The notes: generated from the letters alone by a model not told the origin. Positions 8,470-19,600 are shown, counted from the stretch's first letter. The stretch: 64,000 bases of DNA from an uncultured Crocinitomix sp. (GCA_937136425.1 CAKZON010000107.1:17668-81667); one strand, 5' to 3'. Translations and numbers: made by a program.

Positions 8470-10581
8470 TTAATGAAGTACGGTTACATGACCAGTAATC
8501 GTGTGCTTTTCATCACTGCTTAAATCTCCAAAGTCAATTTTCCAAGCATAAACACCTGTCCCAACAATTCCTCTACCTCCATAAGTGCCATCCCAACCGT
8601 TTGCTACGTTAAAAGATTCAAACATCACTTCTCCCCAGCGGTTATAAACCACCATATGATAATCGTATATATCTAAGTTAGCAGCAAACACAGGTACAAA
8701 CTCATCATTAAAAGAATCACCATCAGGTGTAAAAGTGTTAGGTATATAATAGATATTTACACCATCTACAAGTACATATCCATAAGCCGTATCTATACAT
8801 CCAAATGGAGATGTTGCTAATAACTCTACTTCATAATAACCTCCGTGTTCAAATGGATAAGTATGTGTTGGATTAACATCAACCAAACCAGTTGTTCCGT
8901 CTCCCATATCCCATTCATAACCAACTGCTCCTGTTGTTTGATTAATCATTGTAGTTGTTGCTTTATATGAAAGCAAATGATCAGGATCAGGTGTAAATGC
9001 AGCCTCAGGGAATGGTGTAACATCAAAAGCAAAAGTGATGCTATTGTCTGACATATCTTCGTCCTCATAACCATCCGGTAATTCTAACTCAATTGTCATT
9101 ACATAACTACCAATTGGTAAAGAAAAGCTCGGTAATGTGATTGTTCCGGCTTCACCTTCTAAAATTAGTCCTGTCCATGTAAATGTTTCAGAAAGCACCC
9201 CATCCAAATAAACGTTGGCAGTAAAATAGGTCATGTTCTCATTCCCATTATTAATTACCGAAATTTCTCTAAACACTGGACTATTATGACACGTTGCTGT
9301 AATATTACCTCCAGTTACTTGAATATCCATTTCTTGAAGATCACAACTCTCTAAACAATCTGACGCTATAATATTGTTTCGCATATATGTGCCAGGTTGC
9401 AATCCAAAACCGTAACCTAAATTAATTCCTGAACCTGTAAGATGGCAATAACTCATTACTGTTCCTCCAAGCATTGGTAGTAAACCTGTACAACCTTCAT
9501 CAAAACCAGCATCTGGTCCACATCCATCAATTGCCGTTGCATCTCCATTCCAAAAACAAGCATGTGTGTGAGGAGACCCCATATTGTGTCCCATTTCATG
9601 CGCAATAACCTCAACCGACCATGAATAAATTGGTACTTCTGAAAAAGTAAGAGAGATTCCGCTTACGGCTTTTCTAATGGCTTGGTTTGCCGCACAAAAT
9701 ACGTTAACCCACGCCAAACCACCACTTGCCGAAATAGTAACCAAGTGTCCTAAATCACCTTCCCAATCCGTAGTTGTTGTTCCAAATAAATCTAATAAAA
9801 TACCCGTATCACCTTCTAAATAATAAGGGCTTAACTCATCCCAAACCATTAACTCGGAAATATAAATGGTCATGTCATCCAACTCATATAAAAATTGAAT
9901 TTCATTAAAAAGTGCCATGATATAATCGGCAGATTCAGTTACGCCACCTTTTGCTAAAAAGATGTCATAATCAACCTCAAAATAAATGCTTGAGCAATCT
10001 TCAACTACAGCACGATCAGTAGACGGTGTTAAGTTTGGAGAATCTTCATAAACACCATCTGTATGGCATTCAAAACTATTATGACCATCTAAAGCAGGTT
10101 CTGCATAAAGAATATAATAATTATGATCGGGCAATTTACCAAGGTTGACGTCACCAATTCCAGGAATTGATCCTACTCCAATAATTTCGTTATTTAAAAC
10201 GCTAAAAGCAATGTGAGAGTTTTCATAACCTAAAACAACGCCTTGATAAAAAACACTTTTAGATTCTGTCTCATAATCCAATTCTAACCCTGACGCCGTC
10301 TTTAATTTGAGATTGGATTTAAATAAAGTTGCTTCATTCAAATCAAACACCAATACCTCATCTTTATATGGAATTGAAATTCGGATTGAACTTGGTTGAT
10401 CATTTAAAATTGTATTCCAATTTAAATCATCAGCATGCAATAGTGAATAGTCATCTATCAAACCTAAATCAAGGTCTGCTTTGATAGATTCATCAACGGG
10501 TGAAAAAAGAGCAACCTCAGTCTGACCAAAAGTGACAGATGAAAAGAGGATAATTATTAAAAACTGTAGTAAATTCTTCAT
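8470..10581 (-). CDS. secreted metzincin (M12B-like) protease with PKD and type B T9SS signal
   Basis: 703-aa secreted zinc protease. After a signal peptide (ending SVTFGQ) comes a propeptide-like domain to about residue 190, then the catalytic domain with the metzincin motif HEMGHNMGSPHTH near residue 328 and the Met-turn GTVMSYCH. Residues about 430-520 form an adhesive beta domain, 530-600 a PKD domain (YEWDMGDGTTG), and the end is a T9SS type B (gliding-associated, CHU_C) signal beginning YYIPNTFTPDGDSFNDEF with YNRWGE. It should be exported by T9SS and probably stays at the surface. The catalytic module is closely similar to that of the gene at 16661-20302, which has a different tail. 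No terminator is obvious between it and nadE. Confidence 0.9.
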   Translation of the reverse strand: MKNLLQFLIIILFSSVTFGQTEVALFSPVDESIKADLDLGLIDDYSLLHADDLNWNTILNDQPSSIRISIPYKDEVLVFDLNEATLFKSNLKLKTASGLELDYETESKSVFYQGVVLGYENSHIAFSVLNNEIIGVGSIPGIGDVNLGKLPDHNYYILYAEPALDGHNSFECHTDGVYEDSPNLTPSTDRAVVEDCSSIYFEVDYDIFLAKGGVTESADYIMALFNEIQFLYELDDMTIYISELMVWDELSPYYLEGDTGILLDLFGTTTTDWEGDLGHLVTISASGGLAWVNVFCAANQAIRKAVSGISLTFSEVPIYSWSVEVIAHEMGHNMGSPHTHACFWNGDATAIDGCGPDAGFDEGCTGLLPMLGGTVMSYCHLTGSGINLGYGFGLQPGTYMRNNIIASDCLESCDLQEMDIQVTGGNITATCHNSPVFREISVINNGNENMTYFTANVYLDGVLSETFTWTGLILEGEAGTITLPSFSLPIGSYVMTIELELPDGYEDEDMSDNSITFAFDVTPFPEAAFTPDPDHLLSYKATTTMINQTTGAVGYEWDMGDGTTGLVDVNPTHTYPFEHGGYYEVELLATSPFGCIDTAYGYVLVDGVNIYYIPNTFTPDGDSFNDEFVPVFAANLDIYDYHMVVYNRWGEVMFESFNVANGWDGTYGGRGIVGTGVYAWKIDFGDLSSDEKHTITGHVTVLH

Positions 10582-10898
10582 TTTATTAATATCGAAATAA
10601 CCGACACTTTAAGAACGTTTGAGATTAAAAAGAGTTGCTAAAAAACATAAAAAAATCAATTTCTTTGATTCTAATGTTGTTCAAACTTATTAAACGGTTT
10701 GACAATTCTAATCATGAACCTGCAATTTATTGCAATTCCGCGCCCTACAATCTACGTTTTACCCAATATTGTCCATGGTTTAAATACTACTAATAAGCTA
10801 ATAAACCTGTAATTTTGCACTCCCACCAAACCCCATCTCATAAATAGTCTTTGATATTAATGATATCAAATTGGTATCAATATTGCTAAAGGGTAAAA
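10582..10898. other. 317-base divergent intergenic region
   Basis: No gene is seen between the protease and the TPR regulator, which are divergently transcribed. It holds a -7-like element TAATTTTG at 10810-10817 on the plus strand without a matching -33 TTG, and an inverted repeat at 10850-10870 listed separately. Confidence 0.5.
10850..10870. promoter_or_regulatory. inverted repeat, possible operator of the TPR-HTH gene
   Basis: Perfect 8-base arms TTTGATAT and ATATCAAA separated by TAATG, ending 28 bases before the ATG of the TPR-HTH gene. It is followed by a related TTGGTATCAA, so the core TGATATCA/GGTATCA occurs twice. No T run follows, so it is not a terminator. A dimeric DNA-binding protein could bind here, possibly the product of the adjacent gene; that is inference. 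Confidence 0.4.
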
Positions 10899-12599
10899 AT
10901 GAACAAATTTCGAAAAGATTGCTTATTAAGGAAATTAACCAATCGACTGACTATCTTGCTTATTGGTTTTCTACCATATATATCCAATGCAAACACATTA
11001 GAGGATAGTTTATCAAATCATGTAAAGCAGTTATTTAAACAAAGAGAGTACAATAAAATCTCTGACTTTTTAAACATGGATTATGACCTTTCAGTTGAAA
11101 AAAAGGTTGATGTTTCAAAAACGCTTGTTCAAAACTCTAGGAGTAAAATTGATCTTTTATACGCCACTCTTTATTTAGGAATTTCTTATTACCAAGTTGG
11201 TGAAATAGACCGTGCACTAACCACAATGAACAAAGCTCTTCAATTTGAGCTTTATATGGATCAGCCAGAACTATTTTCTGATCTTAACATTTTTACCGGT
11301 AAAATATACACCCAACAACGAAACTACATTCTTGCCGAAAAAAAAATACAACGGTCAATAGTATTAGCATCTCAAGCTAAAGTTGAATCAAAAATAATAC
11401 GTGGAAAAGTGGAGCTTGGTGTAATTCTATTTTCGCAAAACAGATGCGAAGAGGCAACACCATATTTTCTTGAAGCAAAGGCGTTTTTTGAGGCTCAAAA
11501 TAATATTGACAATAAACTAATTGTTGATAGCTATATTGCTTCATGTCATTTATTTGCACAAGAATTTGAACCCGCTCTTAAATTATTCAAAGAAATAGAC
11601 TCCTGTGCTTTAACCACTAACAACACTATAGTTAGGTCAGCCGCAGTTTCAAATCAAAGCATCATATATCTATACACCCAAGAGTATGATCTTTCAATTG
11701 AAAAAGGAAAGGAAGGTTATTACATTTCTAATGTGATTCGAGATGAATACAACATGATTACCATGTGTAAAGTTACTGCTGATGCCTTTGCTGAAAGCAA
11801 TAGGCATGACTCCGCTTTTCACTATTTAAAATTGGCTGATTCTTTAAGCTCTAAGGTCTACAATGATGACTATTTAAAGAAGGTTGAAGACATGGAAACC
11901 AATTATGAGATTCAACAAGGGCAACAGCAATTAGCCATTCTAGAAAAGGATAAACTAATTGAGGAAGAGCATCATAGAAGTGACAATATACTATACTTCT
12001 CCTTAATCATAGGAATTTCTTTTTTAGCAATAACCATTCTTATATGGGTTCAAAAACAAAAAGCCGTAACTGAAAAAAAACTTCAAATTCAAAAAATCAC
12101 GAATGAGCATAAAGAACAACAATTGAATGACGCCAATCTAGAATTGGCTCAATTTAAAGATCTAATCAATAAAAAGGACGCGTTAATTAGTCGATTCTTA
12201 AACGACCTGACAATTGCGCAAGGAAACATTACTGAAGCAGAGCATAGTGAGATGGAAAAAATGTTGATGCTTACCAAACAAGATATTAAACGTTTCAATG
12301 CATTATTTGACAGAGCATATCCTGGATTCATATCTCATATCACCAATTCAGAACATGATAACCTTACTGAAAATGATCTTGTTATTATCATGCTCATTTT
12401 TCTTGATATCAAATCGCAAAACCAAGCCAAAATGTTGGGTATTTCAATTGACAGCTTAAGAAAAGCACGATATAGACTCAAGAAAAAAGTACTTCCTAAA
12501 GATTCTGAACACGCCAACCTCAAAGAATACATCAATATAATCTACAATAATTATTTCCAATCAATTACGAATAAGGAAACTTTTTTAAACAACAAATAA
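10899..12599 (+). CDS. TPR - transmembrane - coiled coil - HTH regulator
   Basis: 566-aa regulator-like protein of a type frequent in Bacteroidota. An N-terminal signal or membrane anchor (about residues 14-32) is followed by TPR-like helical repeats to about residue 350, outside the cytoplasm. A transmembrane helix lies around 363-383 (LYFSLIIGISFLAITILIW). A cytoplasmic coiled coil follows (EKKLQIQKITNEHKEQQLN). The C-terminus has a LuxR/sigma-4-like helix-turn-helix: NDLVIIMLIFLDIKSQNQAK, then MLGISIDSLRKARYRLKKKV. This architecture suggests a one-component sensor that carries a periplasmic signal to DNA. It lies nine bases upstream of a T9SS cargo gene and probably shares its mRNA. Confidence 0.8.
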   Translation: MNKFRKDCLLRKLTNRLTILLIGFLPYISNANTLEDSLSNHVKQLFKQREYNKISDFLNMDYDLSVEKKVDVSKTLVQNSRSKIDLLYATLYLGISYYQVGEIDRALTTMNKALQFELYMDQPELFSDLNIFTGKIYTQQRNYILAEKKIQRSIVLASQAKVESKIIRGKVELGVILFSQNRCEEATPYFLEAKAFFEAQNNIDNKLIVDSYIASCHLFAQEFEPALKLFKEIDSCALTTNNTIVRSAAVSNQSIIYLYTQEYDLSIEKGKEGYYISNVIRDEYNMITMCKVTADAFAESNRHDSAFHYLKLADSLSSKVYNDDYLKKVEDMETNYEIQQGQQQLAILEKDKLIEEEHHRSDNILYFSLIIGISFLAITILIWVQKQKAVTEKKLQIQKITNEHKEQQLNDANLELAQFKDLINKKDALISRFLNDLTIAQGNITEAEHSEMEKMLMLTKQDIKRFNALFDRAYPGFISHITNSEHDNLTENDLVIIMLIFLDIKSQNQAKMLGISIDSLRKARYRLKKKVLPKDSEHANLKEYINIIYNNYFQSITNKETFLNNK

Positions 12600-12608
12600 T
12601 CGAACAAA

Positions 12609-14204
12609 ATGAAGTCAATTTTATCACTATTACTTATTACAAGCCTAAATAGCTTTGCACAAAACCCATTAATTGAATGGCAAAACACAATTGGTGCCAA
12701 CAAAGATGAACAACTCAAACACTTTTCAAAAACGGCAGAAGCAGGTTATCTCCTTGCAGGCCAAACTAGCGCCAACATTTCAGGTGACAAAACAGAAGAT
12801 TCTTACGGACTTATAGACTATTGGTTGGTAATACTCAATGCAGACGGTGAAGTATCACAAGACATTACTTATGGAGGAAATAGTTTTGATGAATTAAGTT
12901 CTGCATGCCAAGCATCAGATGGAGCTTATTATATGTTGGGTTATTCTCAATCTGACATGTCATCTTTAAAAGCTGAAGACCGCATAGGGTTTAGAGACTA
13001 TTGGCTTGTTAAAGTAAATGGTTTTGGTGAATTAATTTGGGAAAACACCATTGGAGGAACAGATGATGAATGGTCGACTGATATGAAACCAACAGATGAT
13101 GGTGGCTGTATCATTGGAGGCTATTCCAGATCTAATGCCTCAGGTGACAAGTCTGAAGGTTCTTTTGGTGGAAGCTACGACTATTGGGTTATTAAATTAG
13201 ATGCAGACGGTGAGATTGAATGGGAAAACACTATTGGAGGTAATGGGGACGATTATCTACAAAGTATAGTAGTTGATTCTGACGGTGGTTATTTACTTGG
13301 CGGAAGCTCTAACTCTGACATTTCAGGAGACAAAACGGAAGACGCAATCATGGAGTCGAATGATTATTGGTTAGTAAAGCTCAATGCATCTGGGGTTATT
13401 GAATGGGAAAAGACATTAGGTGGAGAAAGTTCTGATCGTTTAAATGCAATTATTCAAACAACAGATGGCGGATATATTGCAGGAGGCGAATCGTGGTCAA
13501 ACGCAAGTGGAGACAAAACAGAGGATCCTGTTGGAGCTCTTGCAACTGATTATTGGGTAATTAAAATTAACGAAGATGGAGCAACAGAGTGGGATAAAAC
13601 ATTGGGCGGAACAGATTTTGAGACTTTAACCAGCATATTGGAAACAGCTGACGGTGATATTGTGGTGGGCGGAGAGTCTAACTCTAATATTTCTGGAAAT
13701 AAAACAAGCAATAGTTTTGGAGATTTTGACTATTGGATTGTAAAATTGACTGCAACCGGAACGATTGTTTGGGATGAATCCTTTGGTGGATCAAAACGAG
13801 ACCGATTAATTAGCATACTTGAATGGGAACCCGGTGAATTAGCACTTGGCGGTGAATCAAACTCAGGAATTACAGGAGATAAGACAGAAGATGTGCTTGG
13901 CGGTGATGACTTATCTGCAAGAGATTTTTGGGTATTAAAACTTAAACCTGTTGTAACTGAAATTGAAGAACACTCAAATAACTCAAGTGTCAATATTTAT
14001 CCTAATCCAACAAATGACATTTTACACATTCAATCAAATGAAAACACTATAATAGAAGTTCATTCACTTACAGGGGAACTATTGATTCAATCTAACAATC
14101 CATCCACCCTTAACTTAAATAACTTGACTCAAGGCACTTATATCTTAACCGTATTTAACAATAACCATGTAATGATTGACAAAAAGCGAATTGTTAAGCT
14201 GTAG
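12609..14204 (+). CDS. secreted seven-repeat protein with type A T9SS signal
   Basis: 531-aa exported protein. After a signal peptide (SLNSFAQ) it has seven imperfect repeats of about 60-65 residues with the core 'GGyllGGeSnSnisGDKTEd...DYWlvKlnadGeieWekTlGG'. The pattern resembles blade repeats of a beta-propeller (SBBP/delta-60-type); the number seven fits a closed propeller. The C-terminus is a T9SS type A signal (NIYPNPTNDILHIQSNE ... GTYILTVFNN). It follows the TPR-HTH gene by nine bases and is closed by a strong terminator. A role in adhesion or polymer binding at the surface is plausible but not shown. Confidence 0.85.
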   Translation: MKSILSLLLITSLNSFAQNPLIEWQNTIGANKDEQLKHFSKTAEAGYLLAGQTSANISGDKTEDSYGLIDYWLVILNADGEVSQDITYGGNSFDELSSACQASDGAYYMLGYSQSDMSSLKAEDRIGFRDYWLVKVNGFGELIWENTIGGTDDEWSTDMKPTDDGGCIIGGYSRSNASGDKSEGSFGGSYDYWVIKLDADGEIEWENTIGGNGDDYLQSIVVDSDGGYLLGGSSNSDISGDKTEDAIMESNDYWLVKLNASGVIEWEKTLGGESSDRLNAIIQTTDGGYIAGGESWSNASGDKTEDPVGALATDYWVIKINEDGATEWDKTLGGTDFETLTSILETADGDIVVGGESNSNISGNKTSNSFGDFDYWIVKLTATGTIVWDESFGGSKRDRLISILEWEPGELALGGESNSGITGDKTEDVLGGDDLSARDFWVLKLKPVVTEIEEHSNNSSVNIYPNPTNDILHIQSNENTIIEVHSLTGELLIQSNNPSTLNLNNLTQGTYILTVFNNNHVMIDKKRIVKL

Positions 14205-14254
14205 ATTACTTATAAAAAGGAAAGGAGTCCTTTAAACCTCCTAGTTTGTAATAT

Positions 14255-14289
14255 AAAAAGCTGCTCAAAGGGATTTGAGCAGCTTTTTT
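14255..14289 (+). terminator. rho-independent terminator after the repeat-protein gene
   Basis: Fifteen-base arms (AAAAAGCTGCTCAAA / TTTGAGCAGCTTTTT) around a GGGA loop with a T run. It lies about 50 bases after the stop of the seven-repeat protein. Confidence 0.85.
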
Positions 14290-14352
14290 CGTTCATTCAA
14301 TATTCTTTGCTCTTTTAATATTCCCAAGAGCTAAGAGGCCAAATTATAAGCA

Positions 14353-14384
14353 CAAAAAAAGAGGCTACATCACAGGTAGCCTCT
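14353..14384 (-). terminator. rho-independent terminator of the 220-aa protein gene
   Basis: Arms AGAGGCTAC / GTAGCCTCT with a 7-base loop; read on the minus strand the stem is followed by seven T. It lies 22 bases beyond the stop of the minus-strand gene. Confidence 0.8.
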
Positions 14385-14405
14385 CCATCAATTGCTGCAA
14401 ACCAA

Positions 14406-15068
14406 CTATTTACAACTCTCATTAATTAAATCGATCACGTTTTCTAAATTGGTTACACTTAGAAACTTCTTATTGCTTGCTAAAGCTTTGTTAAACGCCT
14501 CACAAGATTTAAAGTACTTCTTAAAAAGCTTTTTATGCTTTGACCCTACTAAAGAAACCGTCGTAAGTTTTGTATTATCACCACTTCTTACAATAAATGC
14601 AGACAAAAATTGTTGACCATCTTTTGTCAAATAACTAGGAGCGCTTTTGATTGGATAATAGATACTTGCTTTTTCTCGAACAGATTGTCCTCCGATATAA
14701 ACACGAGCAAAGCGCCCTCCTTTATTTTTACCCCTTGCCTTTGAGTTTTTATAGATTGTATGATAAATTCTTTCAGAACCATCAATCCCAAATCCGTCAG
14801 CCGTTTCTGGAGAATATTTTGTAGGCTCACCTGTTTTCTCGGCTTTAAATTTAAAAGCTTTGATTTTTTCAACTTCTCCAGATTTTACAATTAGATATTT
14901 AATATACCCTTCGTGTTTAACGCCCTTTTTATCAAAATAAAATCCTGGAGCAAATTTACTTGCCACGGAACCTTCTTGTGAATAACCATTGAAGCTTCCC
15001 GCAGAAAAAAATGCGAGTAGTGCAAATAGCATAATTGGTTGTAATGATTGTTTTCTTCTTTCTTTCAT
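14406..15068 (-). CDS. hypothetical exported protein (220 aa)
   Basis: Unrecognised exported protein. The signal peptide (PIMLFALLAFFSAGSFNGYSQ) leads to a basic mature part of about 190 residues, rich in Lys, Gly and Tyr (SKARGKNKGGRFARVYIGG, VGSKHKKLFKKYFKSC). Two cysteines occur near the C-terminus (KSCEAF, NESCK) and may form a disulfide. It has no lipobox and no T9SS signal, so it is probably periplasmic. It stands alone with its own terminator. Upstream are 285 bases without a credible gene. Confidence 0.75.
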   Translation of the reverse strand: MKERRKQSLQPIMLFALLAFFSAGSFNGYSQEGSVASKFAPGFYFDKKGVKHEGYIKYLIVKSGEVEKIKAFKFKAEKTGEPTKYSPETADGFGIDGSERIYHTIYKNSKARGKNKGGRFARVYIGGQSVREKASIYYPIKSAPSYLTKDGQQFLSAFIVRSGDNTKLTTVSLVGSKHKKLFKKYFKSCEAFNKALASNKKFLSVTNLENVIDLINESCK

Positions 15069-15353
15069 TATTAATGTATTAAAAAATTTAAAATAGGAAT
15101 TAGCTCTATTTCAACATTTGTGGGTCCGAATGGAAGTTTGCGCAAACTATTTCGAGCTGCAAATTTAGCTCAAAGCAAGAGTGAAGTCTCTATGCAAATC
15201 GTAGACATTTATGCTAAAAAGATGGACAAAAGTTCTCTATGGCAATTGATTATAAAAACTAAAAACAATTCAACTGACTATAAAAAACAGACTAATGCAT
15301 TGGAAAAGAATCAACTCTTTCCCTAGAAGAAAATTTATTGGTTAGGATAGAAC

Positions 15354-15953
15354 TCAATATCCAAAAACGTAGATAAGCCCGATAGAAAATATTCCTCGAT
15401 CGCTTTTAGTATAAGTTCTTTCAGGAAATAGAGATTCGCTAGGATCATTTAACCCATAGGTATACGCTAATTTAGCAGCGATCACTTTTCCATCAATTGG
15501 AAATTGCAAACCTCCCTCAATTTGAGGCCCAAATACAGTTCCGTCGCCAAAGTTTGGAATTGCAGATTGGGCATAGGACGCCCCAACACCAAAAAAGCCT
15601 CCAAAATAATCGATATCACCATAGAAAAACTCTACAAGCAACGGAACCTCAAAGGCTAATTTACTTGCATCAATCGAATTGGCATAATAACCTATAAATG
15701 GATACGAGGCAATAGAAATATGCGAATGCCTCGTCTTACTTGCATAGAGGGATAAGCTTGCTTTATAAACTAAACCAGGTATTGCAGATACCGAAACTGG
15801 ATGATTTAAACCCGTAACATCTGTATAGGACTCTTTAAAAGAAAAAATATCGAGCTGAGCTCCTACTCCATGCTTAAAGACTTGACCATTGGCATTAATA
15901 GATGAAATTGATATGAAGAACAGAAAGACAATAGATTTTAAGGAATTATTCAT
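15354..15953 (-). CDS. putative outer-membrane beta-barrel protein (199 aa)
   Basis: Exported 199-aa protein with a signal peptide ending INANGQ and alternating hydrophobic strands (GVGAQLDIFSF, VYKASLSLYAS, LAFEVPLLVEFFYGD, FGGFFGVGASYAQ, AKLAYTYGL). It ends GIFSIGLIYVFGY with a terminal aromatic, as in outer-membrane barrels. The pattern fits an eight-stranded barrel, but the exact family is not recognised. It is a single-gene unit as far as can be seen. Confidence 0.7.
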   Translation of the reverse strand: MNNSLKSIVFLFFISISSINANGQVFKHGVGAQLDIFSFKESYTDVTGLNHPVSVSAIPGLVYKASLSLYASKTRHSHISIASYPFIGYYANSIDASKLAFEVPLLVEFFYGDIDYFGGFFGVGASYAQSAIPNFGDGTVFGPQIEGGLQFPIDGKVIAAKLAYTYGLNDPSESLFPERTYTKSDRGIFSIGLIYVFGY

Positions 15954-16038
15954 GCTGGATTTTTTAGGTTACTTAAAGCTATGAAAATTACCAATGAAAC
16001 CGAAATTTTAAATCAAAATAATTCCCGTAATACTAGTC

Positions 16039-16497
16039 CTATAAGTCATCATCCAACAAATCATCTGTAATCTCAGGTTTTGGTTTAGGCAATTTTTTAG
16101 CAGCCGTTAAACCTGTGACTAATATCGCAATGACGATTGCTTTTAAGAATATTGCTGTGAATATTGTTGCAAAATTAACAGCTGCCATAATGAGTATAAT
16201 GGCACCGTACACAATAATTGCAATCATAAATGCACGAACAGGTTCATTTTTTGCATAAAAATACAAACCTAAAAAAGTAGCTCCAATTGCGGCTTCAATA
16301 AAAATATTTAACGTCAGCCAAGGCGCCTCCGAAATATAATATGTAGCTACAAGTGCTTGTATTATTGCAAGAACAATTAAGGCATTTTTAGCATATTTCA
16401 CACTTACCTCATTCTCCTTTTTCTTAGCGCGCTGTGCCATTTTTTTGGCCATTTCAAACGAGCGTTTAATTTCTTCAGGAGTCCTTCTTTGTGACAT
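16039..16497 (-). CDS. small integral membrane protein (152 aa)
   Basis: Inner-membrane protein with a basic cytoplasmic N-terminus (PEEIKRSFEMAKKMAQRAKKK) and about four hydrophobic helices between residues 30 and 140, ending with an acidic tail (EITDDLLDDDL). I do not recognise a functional family. A good -7 promoter element (TACCTTTG at 16544-16551 on the minus strand) lies about 47 bases upstream of the ATG, although I find no -33 TTG at the usual distance. Confidence 0.75.
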   Translation of the reverse strand: MSQRRTPEEIKRSFEMAKKMAQRAKKKENEVSVKYAKNALIVLAIIQALVATYYISEAPWLTLNIFIEAAIGATFLGLYFYAKNEPVRAFMIAIIVYGAIILIMAAVNFATIFTAIFLKAIVIAILVTGLTAAKKLPKPKPEITDDLLDDDL

Positions 16498-16660
16498 TTA
16501 TTGGGGTTAAAAATTAACGTTTAATCTATTTACTAGATAAAAGCAAAGGTAAAAAAGGAATTAGCTAACGGAAATAAAAACGCTCAAAATAAATAGCTTA
16601 AATGCAATACAAAAGCTCTTTTACAACATTAATACAAATAAAAGGAGTTGATTAATCCCG

Positions 16661-19600
16661 CTACTTCTGAATGAGTACTTTAGACTTTGCCAACTTACCA
16701 TCAATATCTAACACCACAAAATATACCCCATTAGAAAAATAAGACACATCTACATATTGCTGCCCGACATTGTCTTCTGTATTCTCTTCATAAACTAATT
16801 GACCAACTGCGTTGTATAGTTTGACAGAATTGATTGACATATCACTCTCATTAGCAATCCAAATTTCGTTTTGAGCAGGATTAGGGTAAATAACAAATAC
16901 ATTATCTCCAAAATCATCTAAGCTTAATTGGCTATCCACTACATAAACAAAAGTAACGGAACATCCATTAGCATCAGTCACCGTTAACGTATATGTTCCA
17001 GCATCTAAATCTTCAATATCTTCGGTTGTTGCTCCTGTGCTCCACAAATAAGTATATCCAGGAATTCCGCCAATGGTTGTGGTTGTAATAAATCCATCAC
17101 CACCAAACACCTCATTTGATACTGAGGAAGCCACCTCAATTTCATCTGGTGAAGTAATTTCAATCTCAAATTCGTCTGTACATCCGTTTGCATCTGTTAC
17201 AATTACGGTATACCAATCAGGTAATAAACCAACTGCTGTTTCTGTTATTTGTCCGTCTGACCATTCATACGTATAAGGGCTTGTTCCTGACATAACATCA
17301 ACTGTTCCTGTTCCACTTGCTTCACCATAACACAATGGATTTACTTGCGAAATATCGGCTTCAAAATTGTCGATATTATCAAGTATTACACCAAATGAAT
17401 TTGTACATCCATTAACATCTGTAATTAAAACATTATAAATTCCAGCAGATAAGCCATCAAGATCTTCAGTTGTTGCACCAGTTGACCATGCATATTCATA
17501 AATTGGAGTACCACCGGTCACCGTCAAATCAACAAAACCGTTTTCTCCATCACAATACTCGTTGTCAGAATCTCCAATTATTGAAATTGTATCCGGCTCA
17601 ATAATTTCAACTTCTAATGTTTGAATACAATCCAATTCATCTGTAATTGTAATTTCATAAGTACCAGGACCTAGATCATCTATCCCGGCAGTTATAGCAC
17701 CTGTTGACCAGTCATATTCATATCCCGGAACACCACCTTCAACAGCCACAATCACCTCTCCATCAATAAAACCATTACAAGATATTGGTGTGATATAAGG
17801 ATCGATAACGATTTCATCATTTTCAACAATTGTAATCACCTCTTCATCTGTACAGTTACTATCATCAGATAATATTACCGTATAATCTCCACTTCCAACA
17901 CCAGTTAAATCTGTTCCAGTTGCACCAGTTGACCAATTGTATTCTGCAACACCACTAATATTTACTCCAGACACAATAATCTCCCCCACTTCATCTCCAA
18001 AACAATTAATATTGATAATCGTTTCAATAACAATTTCTGGAGCAGGATCTTCTGGCACAAAAATTTCGCTTTCTATAATACATCCATTCTCATCAGTTAT
18101 AATCACATCATAAGTTCCTGATAAAACATCAATCAAATCAGCACTTGTAGCTCCGGTTGACCAATCATAATCATATCCAGGAACGCCACCAACAACTGTA
18201 GTAATAATCCCTCCGTCATCTACTCCGCATGCAGCTTGTATCACTTCAGTTTCAAGTATCAATTCTGGTGGAGAAACAATTTCAACAGTATCGCTAGAAG
18301 AGCAATCATTATCATCTGTAACAACTACAACATACTCGCCACTAGTTAAACCTGTTTCAATGGCAGCATCTCCACCAAAGGACCATAGATAAGTATATCC
18401 AGGTGTTCCTCCAACAGCACTTGCTTCTATCTCTCCAGTTTCATCATAAAAACAATCAGGATTTGCTAGAACTTCTGTTGTAATAACAATCTCTGTAGGT
18501 TGCGTTAACTCTTGTACCAATGTCACTTCACATCCTGCATCATCCGTTACAACTAAGGTATAGGTGTTTGCACCAATCCCTACGGGGTCTTCTACCGCAC
18601 CTGCTCCATTGTCCCATGCAAATGTATAACCTGGTGTTCCTCCACTAACATCTACATCAATTGCTCCATCCTCTACACCAAAGCATGAGGCATCAGTTGC
18701 TGAAACTAAATCAACTGTAGGATATCCTGTTACATCAAATTCAATTTCAAAATTATTATTTCCTACTACTCCATCTTCCACACCATTAGGATTTGCAAGC
18801 TCCGCCTCAATAACATAAGAACCCGGTGGTAAAAGCATTGGTGTTAATGGCACCACTTCAGAACTATCCTCTTCAAGTAAACCTGTCCAAGCAATTGTTT
18901 CTTCCAACACACCATCTAAATACACCAATATATCTAATGTTGTTAAGTCATCATTTCCATTGCTATAAATTGTTATTTGGGCGTAAATAGAATCTCCTTC
19001 ACAATGCGGACCAACTAGTTCTCCGTCAATAATTTCAATATCCATAAATGGATTTAAATCACACCCATCTAAACAGTCACCTTCGTCAATTTTAGATCGC
19101 ATTAAGGCGCCCGGTTGTGTACCAAAGCCTAAACCTAAATCAATTCCAGCTCCAATCAAGTGACAATAACTCATTATTGTTCCTGAAGGTGGTATTGGTG
19201 CGTCACATCCTTCATCATAACCTGCTGCAGGACCGCATCCATCTATAGCGGTTCCATCTCCGTTCCAAGCGCAAGCATGTGTATGTGGCGATCCGAAATT
19301 ATGTCCCATTTCATGTGCAACAACCTCTATTGTCCAAGAATAAACAGGAACCTCAGAAAAGAATGAGTTAATATCACTTACTGCTTTTCTTAAGGCTTGA
19401 TCTGGATGACAAATAACATTTAACCATGCTAATCCTCCATTCCCTCTATAAGAAACAAAGTGTCCAAGGTCACCATCCCAAATTGGGGTAGTAGTTCCAA
19501 ATAAATTTAACAATGTTGTAGTAGACGTAATTCCATCATATGGACTCACTGCATCCCAAACAAGAATGTCAGAAAGATATACCGTCATTCCATCAATATC

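Noticed and set aside
10810..10817. TAATTTTG as a promoter for the TPR-HTH gene
   Set aside because: No TTG at 17-23 bases upstream; only the -7 half matches, so it is mentioned but not called.
15120..15326. Open frame of 68 codons on the plus strand beginning with GTG
   Set aside because: No recognisable family, non-ATG start, no promoter or terminator, and it overlaps the leader of the minus-strand gene at 14406-15068.
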